DNA from: CAVRQM01 sp963822705
Lineage (GTDB): Bacteria > Pseudomonadota > Alphaproteobacteria > Acetobacterales > Acetobacteraceae
Length of the DNA: 64,000 nt
Assembly: GCA_963822705.1 (NCBI GenBank)
Contig: CAWGIX010000011.1
Location: 186,001 to 250,000, forward strand
Reading direction: 5' to 3'
The translations under genes were made by a program, and so were the position numbers. The notes below the pieces were generated by a model that was not told where the DNA came from, ran no database searches, and saw only the letters and a program-made list of their open reading frames with translations. Positions 8,066 to 16,839 of the stretch are shown piece after piece (the stretch's first letter is position 1; each line of letters starts with the position of its first letter).

Positions 8066-9565
8066 GTGAGCGGCGCGACGCCCCTGCTGGAGTTGCGCGG
8101 CATCCGAAAGTCGTTCGGGGGCGTCGCGGCACTGAAAGACGTGGATTTCGCTCTCGAGACGGGCGAGATCCATGGCGTCGTCGGCGAGAACGGCGCCGGC
8201 AAGAGCACGCTGATGAAAATCATCGCCGGCGTGCACGCGCAGTTCGACGGCAGCATGGCGGTGGCAGGCCAAAACGTGCATTTCCGCTCGGCGCGCGATG
8301 CCCTGGCGGCCGGCATCGGCATGGTGCACCAGGAACTGTCCATCGTGCCGGAACTGTCGGTGGCCGAGAACGTGGCGTTGGGCGTGCAGCCGCTCAACCG
8401 GCTCGGACTGGTCGACTACCGGCGCATGGTTCGCGAAGCCGGGGAAAAATTGGCCCGGCTCGGCATCGAGATCGATCCGCGCACCACCATCGGCCAGCTG
8501 CCGCTCGGCCTGCAGCAGCTGGTCGAGATCGCGCGCGTGCTGTCGCTCGGCGCACGCATCATCATTCTGGACGAGCCCACCTCGGCCTTGTCGCCCCCGG
8601 AGGTGGAGCGACTGTTCGAGCTGTTGCGCCGGGTGCGCGAGCAGGGCACGAGCTTTGTCTTCATCAGCCATTTTCTGGATGACGTGCTGCGCATCAGCGA
8701 TCGCATCACGGTGTTTCGCAACGGCCGCCGCGTGGGGGTGGAGGCCGTCGCCGTCATCGACAAGCACTGGATCATCGAGCGCATGATTGGCAGCGGCCAT
8801 GCCGAACTGGAAGAGAGCTACACCGGCGAGATCGCGCTGCACAGCAAACCGGATGCGCCGCCCGTGATGACGGCGGAGCTTCTGACCGCCGAGGGCGCGT
8901 TCGCGGACGTGTCGATGGAGGTACGATCCGGCGAGGTTTTGGGCATTTACGGTTTTTTGGGCTCCGGGCAGCTGGAGCTGGCGCGGGCGCTGTTCGGCAA
9001 GTTGCGGCTGGCGCACGGCACGGTTCGAGTCGGCGGAAAGGTCGCAAGACTGCGCAACACGGCGCAGGCAAAGCGCGCCGGGATCGCGTTCGTGCCCGAG
9101 AGCCGGCGCGCCATGCTGTTTGCGCTCGAGCCGGTCTACAAGAACGTGTCCATTGCCATCCTGGACCGGATTTCGCGGGTTTGGCTGCGCCCTCGCGCCG
9201 AGCGCGACATTGCAAAGCGCCACGTGGAGTCGTTGCAGATCCGCCCGCCGCTGGTGGATCGTCCGCTCGGCACGCTGTCCGGCGGCAATCAGCAGAAAGT
9301 GGCCCTGGCCAAGTGGCTGACCTACCCGCCGCGCGTGCTGGTGCTGAGCGAGCCCACGCGCGGCATGGACGTGGGCGCCAAGGACGACGTGCTGCGCATC
9401 GTCAAATCGCTGCGCGACCAGGGCATTGGCATCGTCGTGGTCTCGGCCGAGCCGGAAACGGTGCTGTCGCTGGCCGATCGCATTCTGGTGATGAAGCGGG
9501 GCCGGGTCGCGCGCGAATTCGCCTCCGAGACGGTCAGCAAGGACCGGCTGCTCGCGGCCGCATGA
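8066..9565 (+). CDS. Sugar ABC transporter ATP-binding protein (tandem ATPase)
   Basis: Cytoplasmic ATPase of 499 residues with two ABC domains. Domain 1: Walker A GENGAGKST, signature region LPLGLQQLVEIARV, Walker B IIILDEPTSALS. Domain 2: degenerate Walker A (GFLGSGQLE), signature LSGGNQQKVALAKWL, and LSEPTRGMDVGAK at Walker B. This one-active-site layout is typical of RbsA/MglA/XylG proteins. The GTG at 8066 is chosen because it lies 2 bp after the binding-protein stop and places the first domain at the N-terminus; longer frames run into the previous gene. It energises uptake with the neighbouring permease. Confidence 0.93.
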   Translation: MSGATPLLELRGIRKSFGGVAALKDVDFALETGEIHGVVGENGAGKSTLMKIIAGVHAQFDGSMAVAGQNVHFRSARDALAAGIGMVHQELSIVPELSVAENVALGVQPLNRLGLVDYRRMVREAGEKLARLGIEIDPRTTIGQLPLGLQQLVEIARVLSLGARIIILDEPTSALSPPEVERLFELLRRVREQGTSFVFISHFLDDVLRISDRITVFRNGRRVGVEAVAVIDKHWIIERMIGSGHAELEESYTGEIALHSKPDAPPVMTAELLTAEGAFADVSMEVRSGEVLGIYGFLGSGQLELARALFGKLRLAHGTVRVGGKVARLRNTAQAKRAGIAFVPESRRAMLFALEPVYKNVSIAILDRISRVWLRPRAERDIAKRHVESLQIRPPLVDRPLGTLSGGNQQKVALAKWLTYPPRVLVLSEPTRGMDVGAKDDVLRIVKSLRDQGIGIVVVSAEPETVLSLADRILVMKRGRVAREFASETVSKDRLLAAA

Positions 9566-9578
9566 GGGACTCTGCGCG

Positions 9579-10571
9579 ATGACCGTCTGGCTGCGCAACC
9601 AGTTGCGCAACATCGCTCCGTTCGCGACCTTGCTGGCGCTGGTGGTGCTGTTCAGCCTCGCCAGCCCGTCGTTCGCTCGATGGGGCAATCTGGCCAACAT
9701 TCTGCAGCAGATTTCGGTCACCGGGATCATCGCCACCGGCCTGACCTTCGTGATCCTGTGCGCGGAGATCGACCTGTCGGTGGCGAGCGTAGCCAATGCC
9801 GTGGGCATCGTGGTGGCGTTCTTCACCCTGCAGGATTCCAGCGTGAACATCGCCAACATCCCGCTGCCCGGAGCGGTCGCGATCGTGCTGGGGCTGGTCG
9901 CGAGCCTGGCGCTGGGGGCGGCCACCGCGTTCGGCATCACGGTGATCGGCATTCCGAGCTTCATCATGACGCTGGCCATGCTGCAGATCGGGGCCGGCGT
10001 GTGCGCGATGCTGGTGCGCGGGCAGATCGCCTATGCCGTGCCCGGATTGATCACCACCCTCGGCGGCGGTTCGCTGGGCCCGGTGCCATGGATCGTGATC
10101 GTAGCAGCCGTGGTTCTGCTCACCGCCCACATCGTGCTCACTTATACCCGATTCGGTCGCTACGTGTACATGACCGGCGGCAACCGCGAAGCGGCGGAAT
10201 TTTCCGGCATCAACACCCGCAGAATCATCGCGGCGGTCATGGTGATTTCGGCGGTGTGCTCGGGCGTAGCGGGCATGCTGGGTGTCGCGCATTTCGGCAG
10301 CGCCCAGCAGGACGAGTTCGACAATTTCCTGCTGGACAGCATCTCCGCCGTGGTCGTGGGCGGCACCAGCCTGTTCGGAGGCCAGGGCGGCATCGGCAAC
10401 ACCGTGGTGGGCTTGTTCGTGCTCGGCGTGTTGAACAACGGGCTTGACCATGTGCGGATCGACAGTTTTCTGAAGATTCTGATCCGTGGCCTGATCCTGC
10501 TGCTGGCGCTGATCGTCAATGTGTACGCGCAGCGCCTGCGTGCGCAGGCCGCTCGAGCAACGCAGGTATAA
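9579..10571 (+). CDS. Sugar ABC transporter permease (RbsC family)
   Basis: Integral membrane permease of 330 residues with about 8-10 hydrophobic helices. The family motif GLTFVILCAEIDLSVASV (about residues 55-73) is followed by the EAA-like loop GGNREAAEFSGINTRR (about 205-220) and the C-terminal GTSLFGGQGGIGNTVVG segment. It is the BPD_transp_2 class. It starts 13 bp after the ATPase stop and completes the RbsB-RbsA-RbsC type importer. A single permease implies a homodimer. A convergent secreted-protein gene and a hairpin follow. Confidence 0.93.
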   Translation: MTVWLRNQLRNIAPFATLLALVVLFSLASPSFARWGNLANILQQISVTGIIATGLTFVILCAEIDLSVASVANAVGIVVAFFTLQDSSVNIANIPLPGAVAIVLGLVASLALGAATAFGITVIGIPSFIMTLAMLQIGAGVCAMLVRGQIAYAVPGLITTLGGGSLGPVPWIVIVAAVVLLTAHIVLTYTRFGRYVYMTGGNREAAEFSGINTRRIIAAVMVISAVCSGVAGMLGVAHFGSAQQDEFDNFLLDSISAVVVGGTSLFGGQGGIGNTVVGLFVLGVLNNGLDHVRIDSFLKILIRGLILLLALIVNVYAQRLRAQAARATQV

Positions 10572-10603
10572 GGGCTGCCCACCGGCAAGCTCTCGCGCCG
10601 TAG

Positions 10604-10635
10604 CGGCGGCCCGCGCCTGGTGACGCGGGCCGTCA
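10604..10635. terminator. GC-rich hairpin between convergent genes
   Basis: GGCCCGCG (10608-10615) pairs with CGCGGGCC (10624-10631) around an 8-base loop, and the stem extends by a few further pairs. It lies in the 69-bp gap between the permease stop and the stop of the convergent secreted-protein gene. There is no clear T-tract, so bidirectional termination is likely but not certain. Confidence 0.45.
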
Positions 10636-10640
10636 CAAGG

Positions 10641-11054
10641 CTACTTCGCGGCCCAGAAGTTGTACTCGCCGAGCGCGCCCACCTGATTGTCCTCGGCGAA
10701 CGTGCCGCCGATACGCAGCGTATCGCCTACCATCGACACATTGCCCGTGTAGACCTGGAACGTGTCGTTGGTCGAAATGGTCTTGCGCAGGAACTGGATG
10801 CGACCGCTATGCGGGCAGTAAAACCCCTGAATCGTGTTGCGCTGGCCGCCGCTCACCGTGTCGGCGATGGTGCCGACGATCGCGTTGCAATCCCCAACCG
10901 TCCCCTGCGCCGTGATGTTGAGCGCCAGCGGGCTCTGGTTCCCGAACGCACTCCACGCTCCCACCACGCTTGCCGGCCAAGCGGCCATGGCCGATCCGGC
11001 CGACAGCATCGCACCGACGGCCGCGATCGCGACCGCAATCTTCTTCATGTACAT
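10641..11054 (-). CDS. Small secreted protein of unknown function
   Basis: 137 residues with a clear Sec signal peptide (MKKIAVAIAAVGAMLSAGSA, cleavage after AMA). The mature domain of about 110 residues is rich in small and beta-forming residues and contains two cysteines (VGDCNAIVG and GFYCPHSG), which could form a disulfide in the periplasm. ATG codons at 11054 and 11048 are both possible; a purine-rich GGATGGAAGACGAAG precedes the first. I recognise no family. It stands alone between the sugar importer (convergent) and glnA, with 165 bp of apparently empty sequence before glnA's end. Confidence 0.75.
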   Translation of the reverse strand: MYMKKIAVAIAAVGAMLSAGSAMAAWPASVVGAWSAFGNQSPLALNITAQGTVGDCNAIVGTIADTVSGGQRNTIQGFYCPHSGRIQFLRKTISTNDTFQVYTGNVSMVGDTLRIGGTFAEDNQVGALGEYNFWAAK

Positions 11055-11219
11055 CTTCGTCTTCCATCCTACGACAGGTTGGACGCGACCTGCTCGGTCG
11101 CGTCGCGCCGCTCATGCGGGCGATCGGGCTGTAGGACGACCGAGTGGGTGAAGCTGTGAGCAGCCTCACCCGCCGGAACTCATCACAAACCTGTTTTCAA
11201 TGCAGCGCGGCGCCGCGGG

Positions 11220-12641
11220 TCACACCGAGTAGTACATCTCGAACTCGACGGGATGGGGCGTGTGCTCGAACCTGTACACTTCGGTCCACTTCAGCTCGAT
11301 ATAGCTGTCGATCTGGTCCTTGCTGAATACATCGCCGGCCAGCAGGAACTCTTGGTCCGCCTCGAGTTCGCCCAACGCCTCGCGCAAACTCCCGCACACG
11401 GTGGGGATGCCTTTCAGCTCCTCCGGCGGCAGGTCGTACAGATCCTTGTCGATCGGATCGCCGGGATGAATCTTGTTCCTGATTCCGTCCACGCCCGCCA
11501 TCAGGATCGCCGAGAACGCCAGATACGGATTGGCGGCGGGATCCGGAAAACGGACTTCGACGCGCTTGCCTTTCGGACTTGCGGTGTAGGGGATGCGGCA
11601 CGACGCGGAGCGGTTGCGGGCCGAATAGGCCAGCAGCACCGGCGCCTCGAAACCGGGGATCAGTCGCTTATAGCTGTTCGTGGTCGGATTGCTGAACGCG
11701 TTGATCGCCTTGGCGTGCTTGATGACGCCGCCGATGAAGTACAGGCAGGTCTCCGACAGGTCGGCGTACGCGTTGCCGGCGAATAGCGGCTTGGCGTTCT
11801 TCCAGATCGACATGTGGGTGTGCATGCCGGTGCCGTTGTCACCATAGATCGGTTTTGGCATGAAGGTCGCGGTCTTGCCGTAGCTGTGGGCGACATTGTG
11901 CACGCAGTATTTATAAATCTGCATGTTGTCGGCCATCTTGGTCAGGGTCGCGAACTTGGTGCCGAGCTCGTGCTGGCTCTGCGCCACCTCGTGGTGATGT
12001 TTTTCGATCACCAAGCCCATCTCGCCCATGCTGGACAGCATCTCGGCGCGCAGGTCGCTTTCCCCATCGACCGGCGGCACCGGGAAGTAGCCGCCCTTGA
12101 TGCTGGGGCGATGGCCCATGTTGCCGTCGGCGTACTCTTTTATCGAGGCCTGCGGCCCCTCGACATCGTCGATCTGGTACATGCCGTAGTTGCCGCCGGT
12201 GCCAAAACGGACGCTGTCGAAGACGAAGAACTCGGCTTCCGCGCCCGTCATCACGCTGTCGCCGATGCCGGTCGACTTGACGAAGGCCTCGGCCTTCTTG
12301 GCGGTGCTGCGCGGATCGCGGCTATAGGACTGACCGGTCGACGGCTCAAAAATGTCGCAGATCAGGATCATGCTGGGCTTTGCGGAGAACGGGTCCATCA
12401 CCGCGGTCGTCGCGTCCGGCATCAGGATCATGTCGCTTTCATTGATCGCCTTCCAGCCGGCGATCGACGAGCCGTCGAACATGATTCCGTCGCGAAAAGC
12501 GTCCTCGTCGATCGTGGACACATGCTGGGCGGTATGCTGCCATTTGCCGCGCGGATCGGTGAAGCGCAGGTCCACATACTCGACCGTGTGCTCCTTGATC
12601 ATCTCCAGCACATCGCCGATGCCTTTCGTCTCGTCCGCCAT
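11220..12641 (-). CDS. glnA: Type I glutamine synthetase
   Basis: Glutamine synthetase, 473 residues: glutamate + ammonia + ATP to glutamine in the cytoplasm. Visible features: N-terminal beta-grasp ending MFDGSSIAGWKAINESDM; the metal-site segment GAEAEFFVFD; NGTGMHTHMS in the ATP/glutamate site; SASCRIP; and the adenylylation site as DLYDLPPEE (Tyr about 398), which indicates GlnE control. The ATG at 12641 (MADETKG) has GGGGATAGGA just upstream and gives the family length; an upstream in-frame start at 12692 would add an unconserved tail. It lies 126 bp downstream of glnB on the same strand, the usual alphaproteobacterial glnBA operon. Confidence 0.97.
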   Translation of the reverse strand: MADETKGIGDVLEMIKEHTVEYVDLRFTDPRGKWQHTAQHVSTIDEDAFRDGIMFDGSSIAGWKAINESDMILMPDATTAVMDPFSAKPSMILICDIFEPSTGQSYSRDPRSTAKKAEAFVKSTGIGDSVMTGAEAEFFVFDSVRFGTGGNYGMYQIDDVEGPQASIKEYADGNMGHRPSIKGGYFPVPPVDGESDLRAEMLSSMGEMGLVIEKHHHEVAQSQHELGTKFATLTKMADNMQIYKYCVHNVAHSYGKTATFMPKPIYGDNGTGMHTHMSIWKNAKPLFAGNAYADLSETCLYFIGGVIKHAKAINAFSNPTTNSYKRLIPGFEAPVLLAYSARNRSASCRIPYTASPKGKRVEVRFPDPAANPYLAFSAILMAGVDGIRNKIHPGDPIDKDLYDLPPEELKGIPTVCGSLREALGELEADQEFLLAGDVFSKDQIDSYIELKWTEVYRFEHTPHPVEFEMYYSV

Positions 12642-12767
12642 CAATCCTATCCCCTGCTTGGCATTGCACCGCCCGTCGCGGCGCACATGCAATTCGCAAA
12701 ACTCCCAGTAGTCCGCCGCAGCGCGCGTTGGCCCGCGTTGGCTGGATCAGCCCCGCCAGATCAATCC

Positions 12768-13106
12768 CTAGACCGCATCCTGACCACGCTCGCCGGTGCG
12801 GATGCGGATCACTTCGTCGATCGTGGTGACAAAGATCTTGCCGTCGCCGATGCGCCCGGTACGGGCGGCGTTGATGATCGCCTCGACTGCTCGCTCGGCG
12901 ACGTGGTCGTCGCAGATCACCTCGATTTTCACTTTCGGCAAGAAATCCACCACGTACTCGGCGCCGCGATACAGCTCGGTGTGGCCTTTTTGCCGCCCGA
13001 ATCCCTTGGCCTCGGTGACGGTGATGCCTTGCAGCCCGACCTCGTGCAGCGCCTCCTTCACTTCGTCCAGCTTGAATGGCTTTATTACGGCCTCGATCTT
13101 TTTCAT
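12768..13106 (-). CDS. glnB: Nitrogen regulatory protein PII
   Basis: PII signal protein of 112 residues, a trimeric sensor of 2-oxoglutarate, ATP/ADP and nitrogen state that acts on GlnE, NtrB and others. It starts MKKIEAVIKPFKLDEVKEAL and carries the T-loop GRQKGHTELYRGAEYVVDF, with the uridylylation Tyr51 in RGAEY, and the second PII signature TGRIGDGKIFVTTIDEVIR. The start at 13106 is set by the family N-terminus; longer frames add 23 unrelated residues. The product is closer to GlnB than GlnK, since glnA and not amtB follows. A sigma-54 promoter lies about 95 bp upstream. Confidence 0.97.
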   Translation of the reverse strand: MKKIEAVIKPFKLDEVKEALHEVGLQGITVTEAKGFGRQKGHTELYRGAEYVVDFLPKVKIEVICDDHVAERAVEAIINAARTGRIGDGKIFVTTIDEVIRIRTGERGQDAV

Positions 13107-13200
13107 TCGCCCCAACAATGCGCCGGGCGAGCCGGCGACATCCTCCCCAGTGTCACGGCCGAGCCGACCCTTCACTCAGGGGCGATCGGTTCGGAAGGGT

Positions 13201-13216
13201 TGCATGTCGCGTGCCA
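13201..13216 (-). promoter_or_regulatory. Sigma-54 (RpoN) promoter of glnBA
   Basis: Read on the minus strand, TGGCACGCGACATGCA matches the -24/-12 consensus TGGCACG-N4-TTGCW at all defined positions except the first T of the -12 box, with the required GG/GC spacing. It is about 95 bp upstream of the glnB ATG and points towards it. Nitrogen control of glnBA through NtrC and RpoN is well known in alphaproteobacteria. I could not identify convincing NtrC half-sites upstream. Confidence 0.75.
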
Positions 13217-13377
13217 CCCGGCAAATGGCGCCCCTCCGGCCGTCGGCGGCGCGGTCCGCCTCGCGGACAGCCAGGGCGCCCGCCCGGTCGGTAGGCGGCC
13301 CTGCCTATTTTTGCGGCAGGCGGTTGATAGCGCGCCGCCCGCCGCCCATTCTCGTCCGGGCTCGGGAGGGTTGGCCG

Positions 13378-14601
13378 GTGAAGACGCTGAACACGCTGCT
13401 CTCGGCCACTGGCACGACCATTTTCACCGTCATGTCGGCGTTGGCGCAGCGCCACGACGCCATCAACCTCGGCCAGGGCTTTCCCGACACCGACGGCCCC
13501 GCCGACGTTTTGCACGCGGCGGCCGAGGCGTTGCTGGACGGCCGCAACCAGTATCCGCCGATGGCCGGCGTGCCCGAACTGCGCCAGGCCGTGGCCGCCG
13601 CCAACGCCCGCTTCTACGGGATAGAAGTGGACTGGACCGACGAGGTGGTGGTCACCTCGGGCGCCACCGAGGCGCTGGCCGCGAGCCTGGCCGCCCTGCT
13701 CGACCCGGGCGACGAGGTGGTGCTGATCGAGCCGCTGTACGACACCTACCTGCCGATGGTGCGCCTGCTGGGCGCGGTGCCGCGCCTGGTGCGCCTATCG
13801 CCGCCCGGCTGGGCGCTGCCGCGCACGGAACTCGCCGCCGCCTTTGGCCCGCGCACGAAAGCGATCCTGCTCAACACGCCGATGAACCCGACCGGCAAGG
13901 TTTTTACCGCGGCGGAGCTGGCGTTCGTGGCCGACCTGCTGGTGCGCCACGACGCATTTGCGATCTGCGACGAGGTGTACGAGCACATCACCTTCGACGG
14001 CTGGCGCCACATCCCGCTGATGACGCTGCCTGGCCTGCGCGACCGCTGCCTGCGCATCGGCAGCGCCGGCAAGACGTTTTCGCTGACCGGCTGGAAGGTC
14101 GGCTACGTCACGGCGCCGCGTGCAGTGGCGGCGGTGGTGGCCAAGGCGCACCAGAATTTTACGTTCACCACGCCGCCCAACCTGCAGCGCGCGGTGGCTT
14201 TCGGCTTGGCCAAGGACGATGCGTATTTCGCCAGCCTGTCCGACGCTCTGGCGGGAAAACGCGACCGCCTGGCCGGCGGCTTGGCCGCACTCGGGTTCGG
14301 CGTGCTGCCCTGTCAGGGCAGCTATTTCGTCACCGCCGATATTTCTCCGCTGGGTTTTGCGGGCGACGACGCCGCGTTTTGCGGCCACCTGACCGAACAC
14401 GCCCGGGTCGCGGCGATCCCGGTCTCGGCTTTTTACGCATCCGACCCGCCGGGCCAGTACGCGCGGTTCGCGTTCTGCAAGCGCGAATCGGTGCTGGATG
14501 AGGCGTTGGCCCGGCTGGCGAACTACGTGCGCTCGGGCGCATACCGCGGCACGGCTCGTGCCGGCATTCATCGCGCTCCGGCCGGGGCACGCGCCGGCTA
14601 G
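13378..14601 (+). CDS. Class I/II PLP-dependent aminotransferase
   Basis: Fold-type I aminotransferase of 407 residues. Features: N-terminal INLGQGFPDTDGP; TSGATEAL for phosphate binding; NTPMNPTGKVF (Asn binding the PLP O3); CDEVYEH; the Schiff-base lysine in GSAGKTFSLTGWKVGY (about residue 235); and the C-terminal RFAFCK with the substrate-carboxylate Arg. These resemble kynurenine/methionine aminotransferases of the YbdL/KAT type. GTG at 13378 follows GGGAGGG by about 8 bases. It is divergent from glnB across 271 bp and stands alone. The amino-group donor cannot be assigned. Confidence 0.9.
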   Translation: MKTLNTLLSATGTTIFTVMSALAQRHDAINLGQGFPDTDGPADVLHAAAEALLDGRNQYPPMAGVPELRQAVAAANARFYGIEVDWTDEVVVTSGATEALAASLAALLDPGDEVVLIEPLYDTYLPMVRLLGAVPRLVRLSPPGWALPRTELAAAFGPRTKAILLNTPMNPTGKVFTAAELAFVADLLVRHDAFAICDEVYEHITFDGWRHIPLMTLPGLRDRCLRIGSAGKTFSLTGWKVGYVTAPRAVAAVVAKAHQNFTFTTPPNLQRAVAFGLAKDDAYFASLSDALAGKRDRLAGGLAALGFGVLPCQGSYFVTADISPLGFAGDDAAFCGHLTEHARVAAIPVSAFYASDPPGQYARFAFCKRESVLDEALARLANYVRSGAYRGTARAGIHRAPAGARAG

Positions 14602-14705
14602 TGACAAGATAACGGCGCATGCTGCCGACACGTGGCGCCTCGTGCTGTCGTCATCGTTTCCTCCGGCGTGCGAATGCCGATGCCGCCGTTGCGGCTCCCA
14701 AAAGG

Positions 14706-16077
14706 CTAGAATATTAGCCAGGCAAACAGGTAGAGCGTGTTGTTGTCGCTCGCGTTGCGGCCGAACCCGTCGTAGTTTTTCGAGCCGCCGTTGAACTGGG
14801 TATAGAGCGTGTACTGCGCTCCCAACTTCAGATTGACCCAGGGCCCAGCCCAGGAGTTCGCCTTGCCGAAGGGTACCCAGTCGGTCTCGAAGATGAAGGC
14901 GTTGCTGTTGGGCTTGCCGTTGGCGCTGCCGGACACCGGCGCAGAGGCATAGAGCAGCGGGTTGGGGGTGCCCCAGGTTTTTTGCCATGCAACGGTCGCG
15001 CCGTAGGTTTGCTGGTAGTAGTAGCTTACATTGGCTCGCAATTGGTTCAGCGTGTTGCCCGGCTGGCTGGACGCTCCTGTGTTGAACGATCCGGTAAGGT
15101 TCTGCCGCTCGTGGTCGAAAATCCCGAGAGCCGAAACGATGTGCGTGCCATCGCCGATGAACTGGTAGCCCCCGTCTACCGCGTAATCGGTATAGCCGTC
15201 GTGTCCCTGGAGCCGTCGCTGGAATATGACCCGGTGGCCGGATTGAAGTTGGAATGCAGAAAGATGCCGCCGACATGGGCGGATTGGCCGTTCCAGTTCC
15301 ATTCGTAGGCGGCACGCAGATAGGGCGCCGGATTGGCTGTGCTGCCAGGCCCGTACGTATTCCCGGTTACACTCAGCAGGGTCGGACCGTACGTGTTGTA
15401 GAGACCCGCTTCCAAGTAGAGCGAGCGATCGTACCAGGCATAGACGGTCGATCCGATGGAATTGCCGATCAGGCCGCCGGCCAGCAGCGGCTGCGCTGTT
15501 GGCGTCGGCACCAGTATGGAGGCAACGTACGGATATCCCCACGCATAGCTCGAGTTGTACGGGTCCTGCACGGTCGGGCCGTTGTTCACGTCCACCCCGA
15601 GACGTAGCTCAGTGTCCTTCACCTCGAACGGCGAGGTCAGCCGCAGATCGGTATTATCCAAATGGGTGGCGCTGGTGACGCCGTTGAAAGTCCCCTGGAC
15701 GAACCCGCCGGCGTAGTCCGTGACCCGTCCCGCGAGGAACACGCTGATCTGGTCCATGGCGAAATTGCCGTTGTCGCCGTAATGCTCCGAGGCGGGCGCA
15801 CCTTGGCCCTGGTTCGTTTGCTATACGAGCCGAGCAGCATCACCGAAACGGGCAGTGCCGACTGCCACCCCTGGCCGCCGGTCTGGGTGTAGCCGCCGAT
15901 CTTGAACGCCCGTCCGAACGCCGTCGAGTTGCGGACCATAGGCGCCGATGTGGCACGACGTGCAGGGCTGACCGGTTTGCGAGGCAAACTCGGTATGGCG
16001 TCGGGCGGTGGTGGGGCCCAGAGACAGAGGAAGCCGAGAACGATGAGTACGCGCCACACACGCACGCGAGCCGACAT
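14706..16077 (-). pseudogene. Fused c-type cytochrome / outer-membrane beta-barrel protein, multiply frameshifted
   Basis: Pieces in all three frames join into one product of about 455 residues: a hydrophobic export signal from the ATG at 16077; a haem motif in ASQTGQPCTSCHIGAYGPQL (near 15940-15990); then TAFGRAFKIGGYTQTGG; then a long Gly/Tyr/Asn-rich region of alternating beta-type segments (SVFLAGRVTDYAGGFVQGTF, DYAVDGGYQFIGDGTH) ending TLYLFAWLIF, a typical barrel terminus with C-terminal Phe. At least four frame changes are needed (about 16010, 15930, 15800 and 15205). One N-terminal CxxCH fused to a barrel is the layout of Cyc2-type porin-cytochromes, but the GPQL motif suggests a different, poorly described family. 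It lies 21 bp downstream of the small cytochrome gene, probably one operon. Decay and sequence error are both possible. Confidence 0.7.
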
Positions 16078-16098
16078 GACGAGTCTCCGCCCGAGAAA

Positions 16099-16474
16099 TC
16101 AGTGCAGCGTGGCGAGATAGGCGATCAGATCGGCGCGCTTTTTCGGGTCGCTCAGGCCCGGGTAGGACATCAGGGTGCCGGGAATGGCTTTGCGCGGGTT
16201 GGTCAGATACCGGTCGAGTGTGGCGGCGTCCCAGGTAAGGCCGGAGTTCTTGTTGGCTGCGGAGTAGTGGAAGCCGGGAATCGAACCTGCCGGCCGACCC
16301 ACGATGCCGGCGAGACTAGGTCCGATCAGATTACGCCCCAGCCTGGACCGCGTGGCAGATCGAGCACTGGGATTTGAAGATTGCCTGCCCGGCAGTCGCG
16401 TCTTGCGCGGCCGCTCCGCGCGCACTGAACAGGAGCAAGACTGTTAGGAGAGCTGTCAGCAGGTTACTCTTCAC
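16099..16474 (-). CDS. Small periplasmic cytochrome c, one frameshift
   Basis: Class I cytochrome c of about 125 residues: Sec signal (SNLLTALLTVLLLFSARGAAA), haem site SQCSICHAVQAG, then GRNLIGPSLAGIVGRPAGS, FHYSAANKNSGLTWD, and the axial Met in GTLMSYPGLSD, ending with the YLATLH helix. The GTG at 16474 follows AGGAGG by 6-7 bases. The frame breaks just after the haem motif; removing one base from the C4 run at 16336-16339 restores AGRNLIGP, so an extra G (minus strand) is the likely cause. It is a soluble electron carrier, upstream of the fused cytochrome/barrel gene, with an FNR-type box about 84 bp before its start. Confidence 0.8.
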
Positions 16475-16551
16475 TGAGTTCCTCCTGCGGAGGTGATGCG
16501 TTTGCTCGGCTGCGACGCAGGAGTGCCTCGCGGATTCTGGTTGCCGCGTCA

Positions 16552-16565
16552 TTGATCTAAATCAA
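16552..16565. promoter_or_regulatory. FNR/FixK-type box upstream of cytochrome c
   Basis: TTGATCTAAATCAA is a perfect palindrome matching the FNR-family consensus TTGAT-N4-ATCAA. Its centre is about 84 bp upstream of the minus-strand cytochrome c start at 16474. This suggests oxygen- or NO-responsive control of the cytochrome pair. Confidence 0.7.
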
Positions 16566-16771
16566 TGCGATCTCGTAAGCCCTTTCGCCGGCGGGTGTTG
16601 CTCGAGGGAATCGCCGGGACGTGGGCTGAGCGGCATCTTCTCGGGCCGAAGGCGATCATGATCTGGCGCACGCGGGGGTCGGAGGAGGCGAGAGGCCTTG
16701 ATGAACGTCACCCTCGCCGCGGCTTCGCCAGAATGGCGGTGGCTCCCTGCCAGCATACCCGATCAAGAAAC
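16566..16771. other. Divergent regulatory region, no gene seen
   Basis: About 200 bp between the two FNR/FixK-type boxes. Short open frames exist on both strands but show no family resemblance, no ribosome-binding site and no consistent codon use. It is best read as the shared promoter region of the cytochrome operon (minus) and the CBS-BON gene (plus). Confidence 0.5.
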
Positions 16772-16785
16772 TTGATCTAGCTCAA
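16772..16785. promoter_or_regulatory. FNR/FixK-type box upstream of CBS-BON gene
   Basis: TTGATCTAGCTCAA carries both half-sites of the FixK/FNR core TTGA-N6-TCAA and differs from the other box at one outer position and in the spacer. Its centre is about 61 bp upstream of the ATG at 16840, which would place a -41.5 activator site just ahead of a short leader. Confidence 0.65.
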
Positions 16786-16839
16786 GGCGGAGTGCGCCGG
16801 GCCCGGCCCAGCCTTCCTGCACAGCATGGGACGAAGATC

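Noticed and set aside
16255..16290. tRNA T-arm-like stretch (GGTTCGATTCCCGG on the minus strand)
   Set aside because: It encodes the AGSIPGF segment of the cytochrome c, and no anticodon arm, D-arm or acceptor stem can be formed around it.
16562..16780. Two short antiparallel open frames between the FNR-type boxes
   Set aside because: No ribosome-binding site, no family resemblance, and they lie in a region better explained as promoter DNA.
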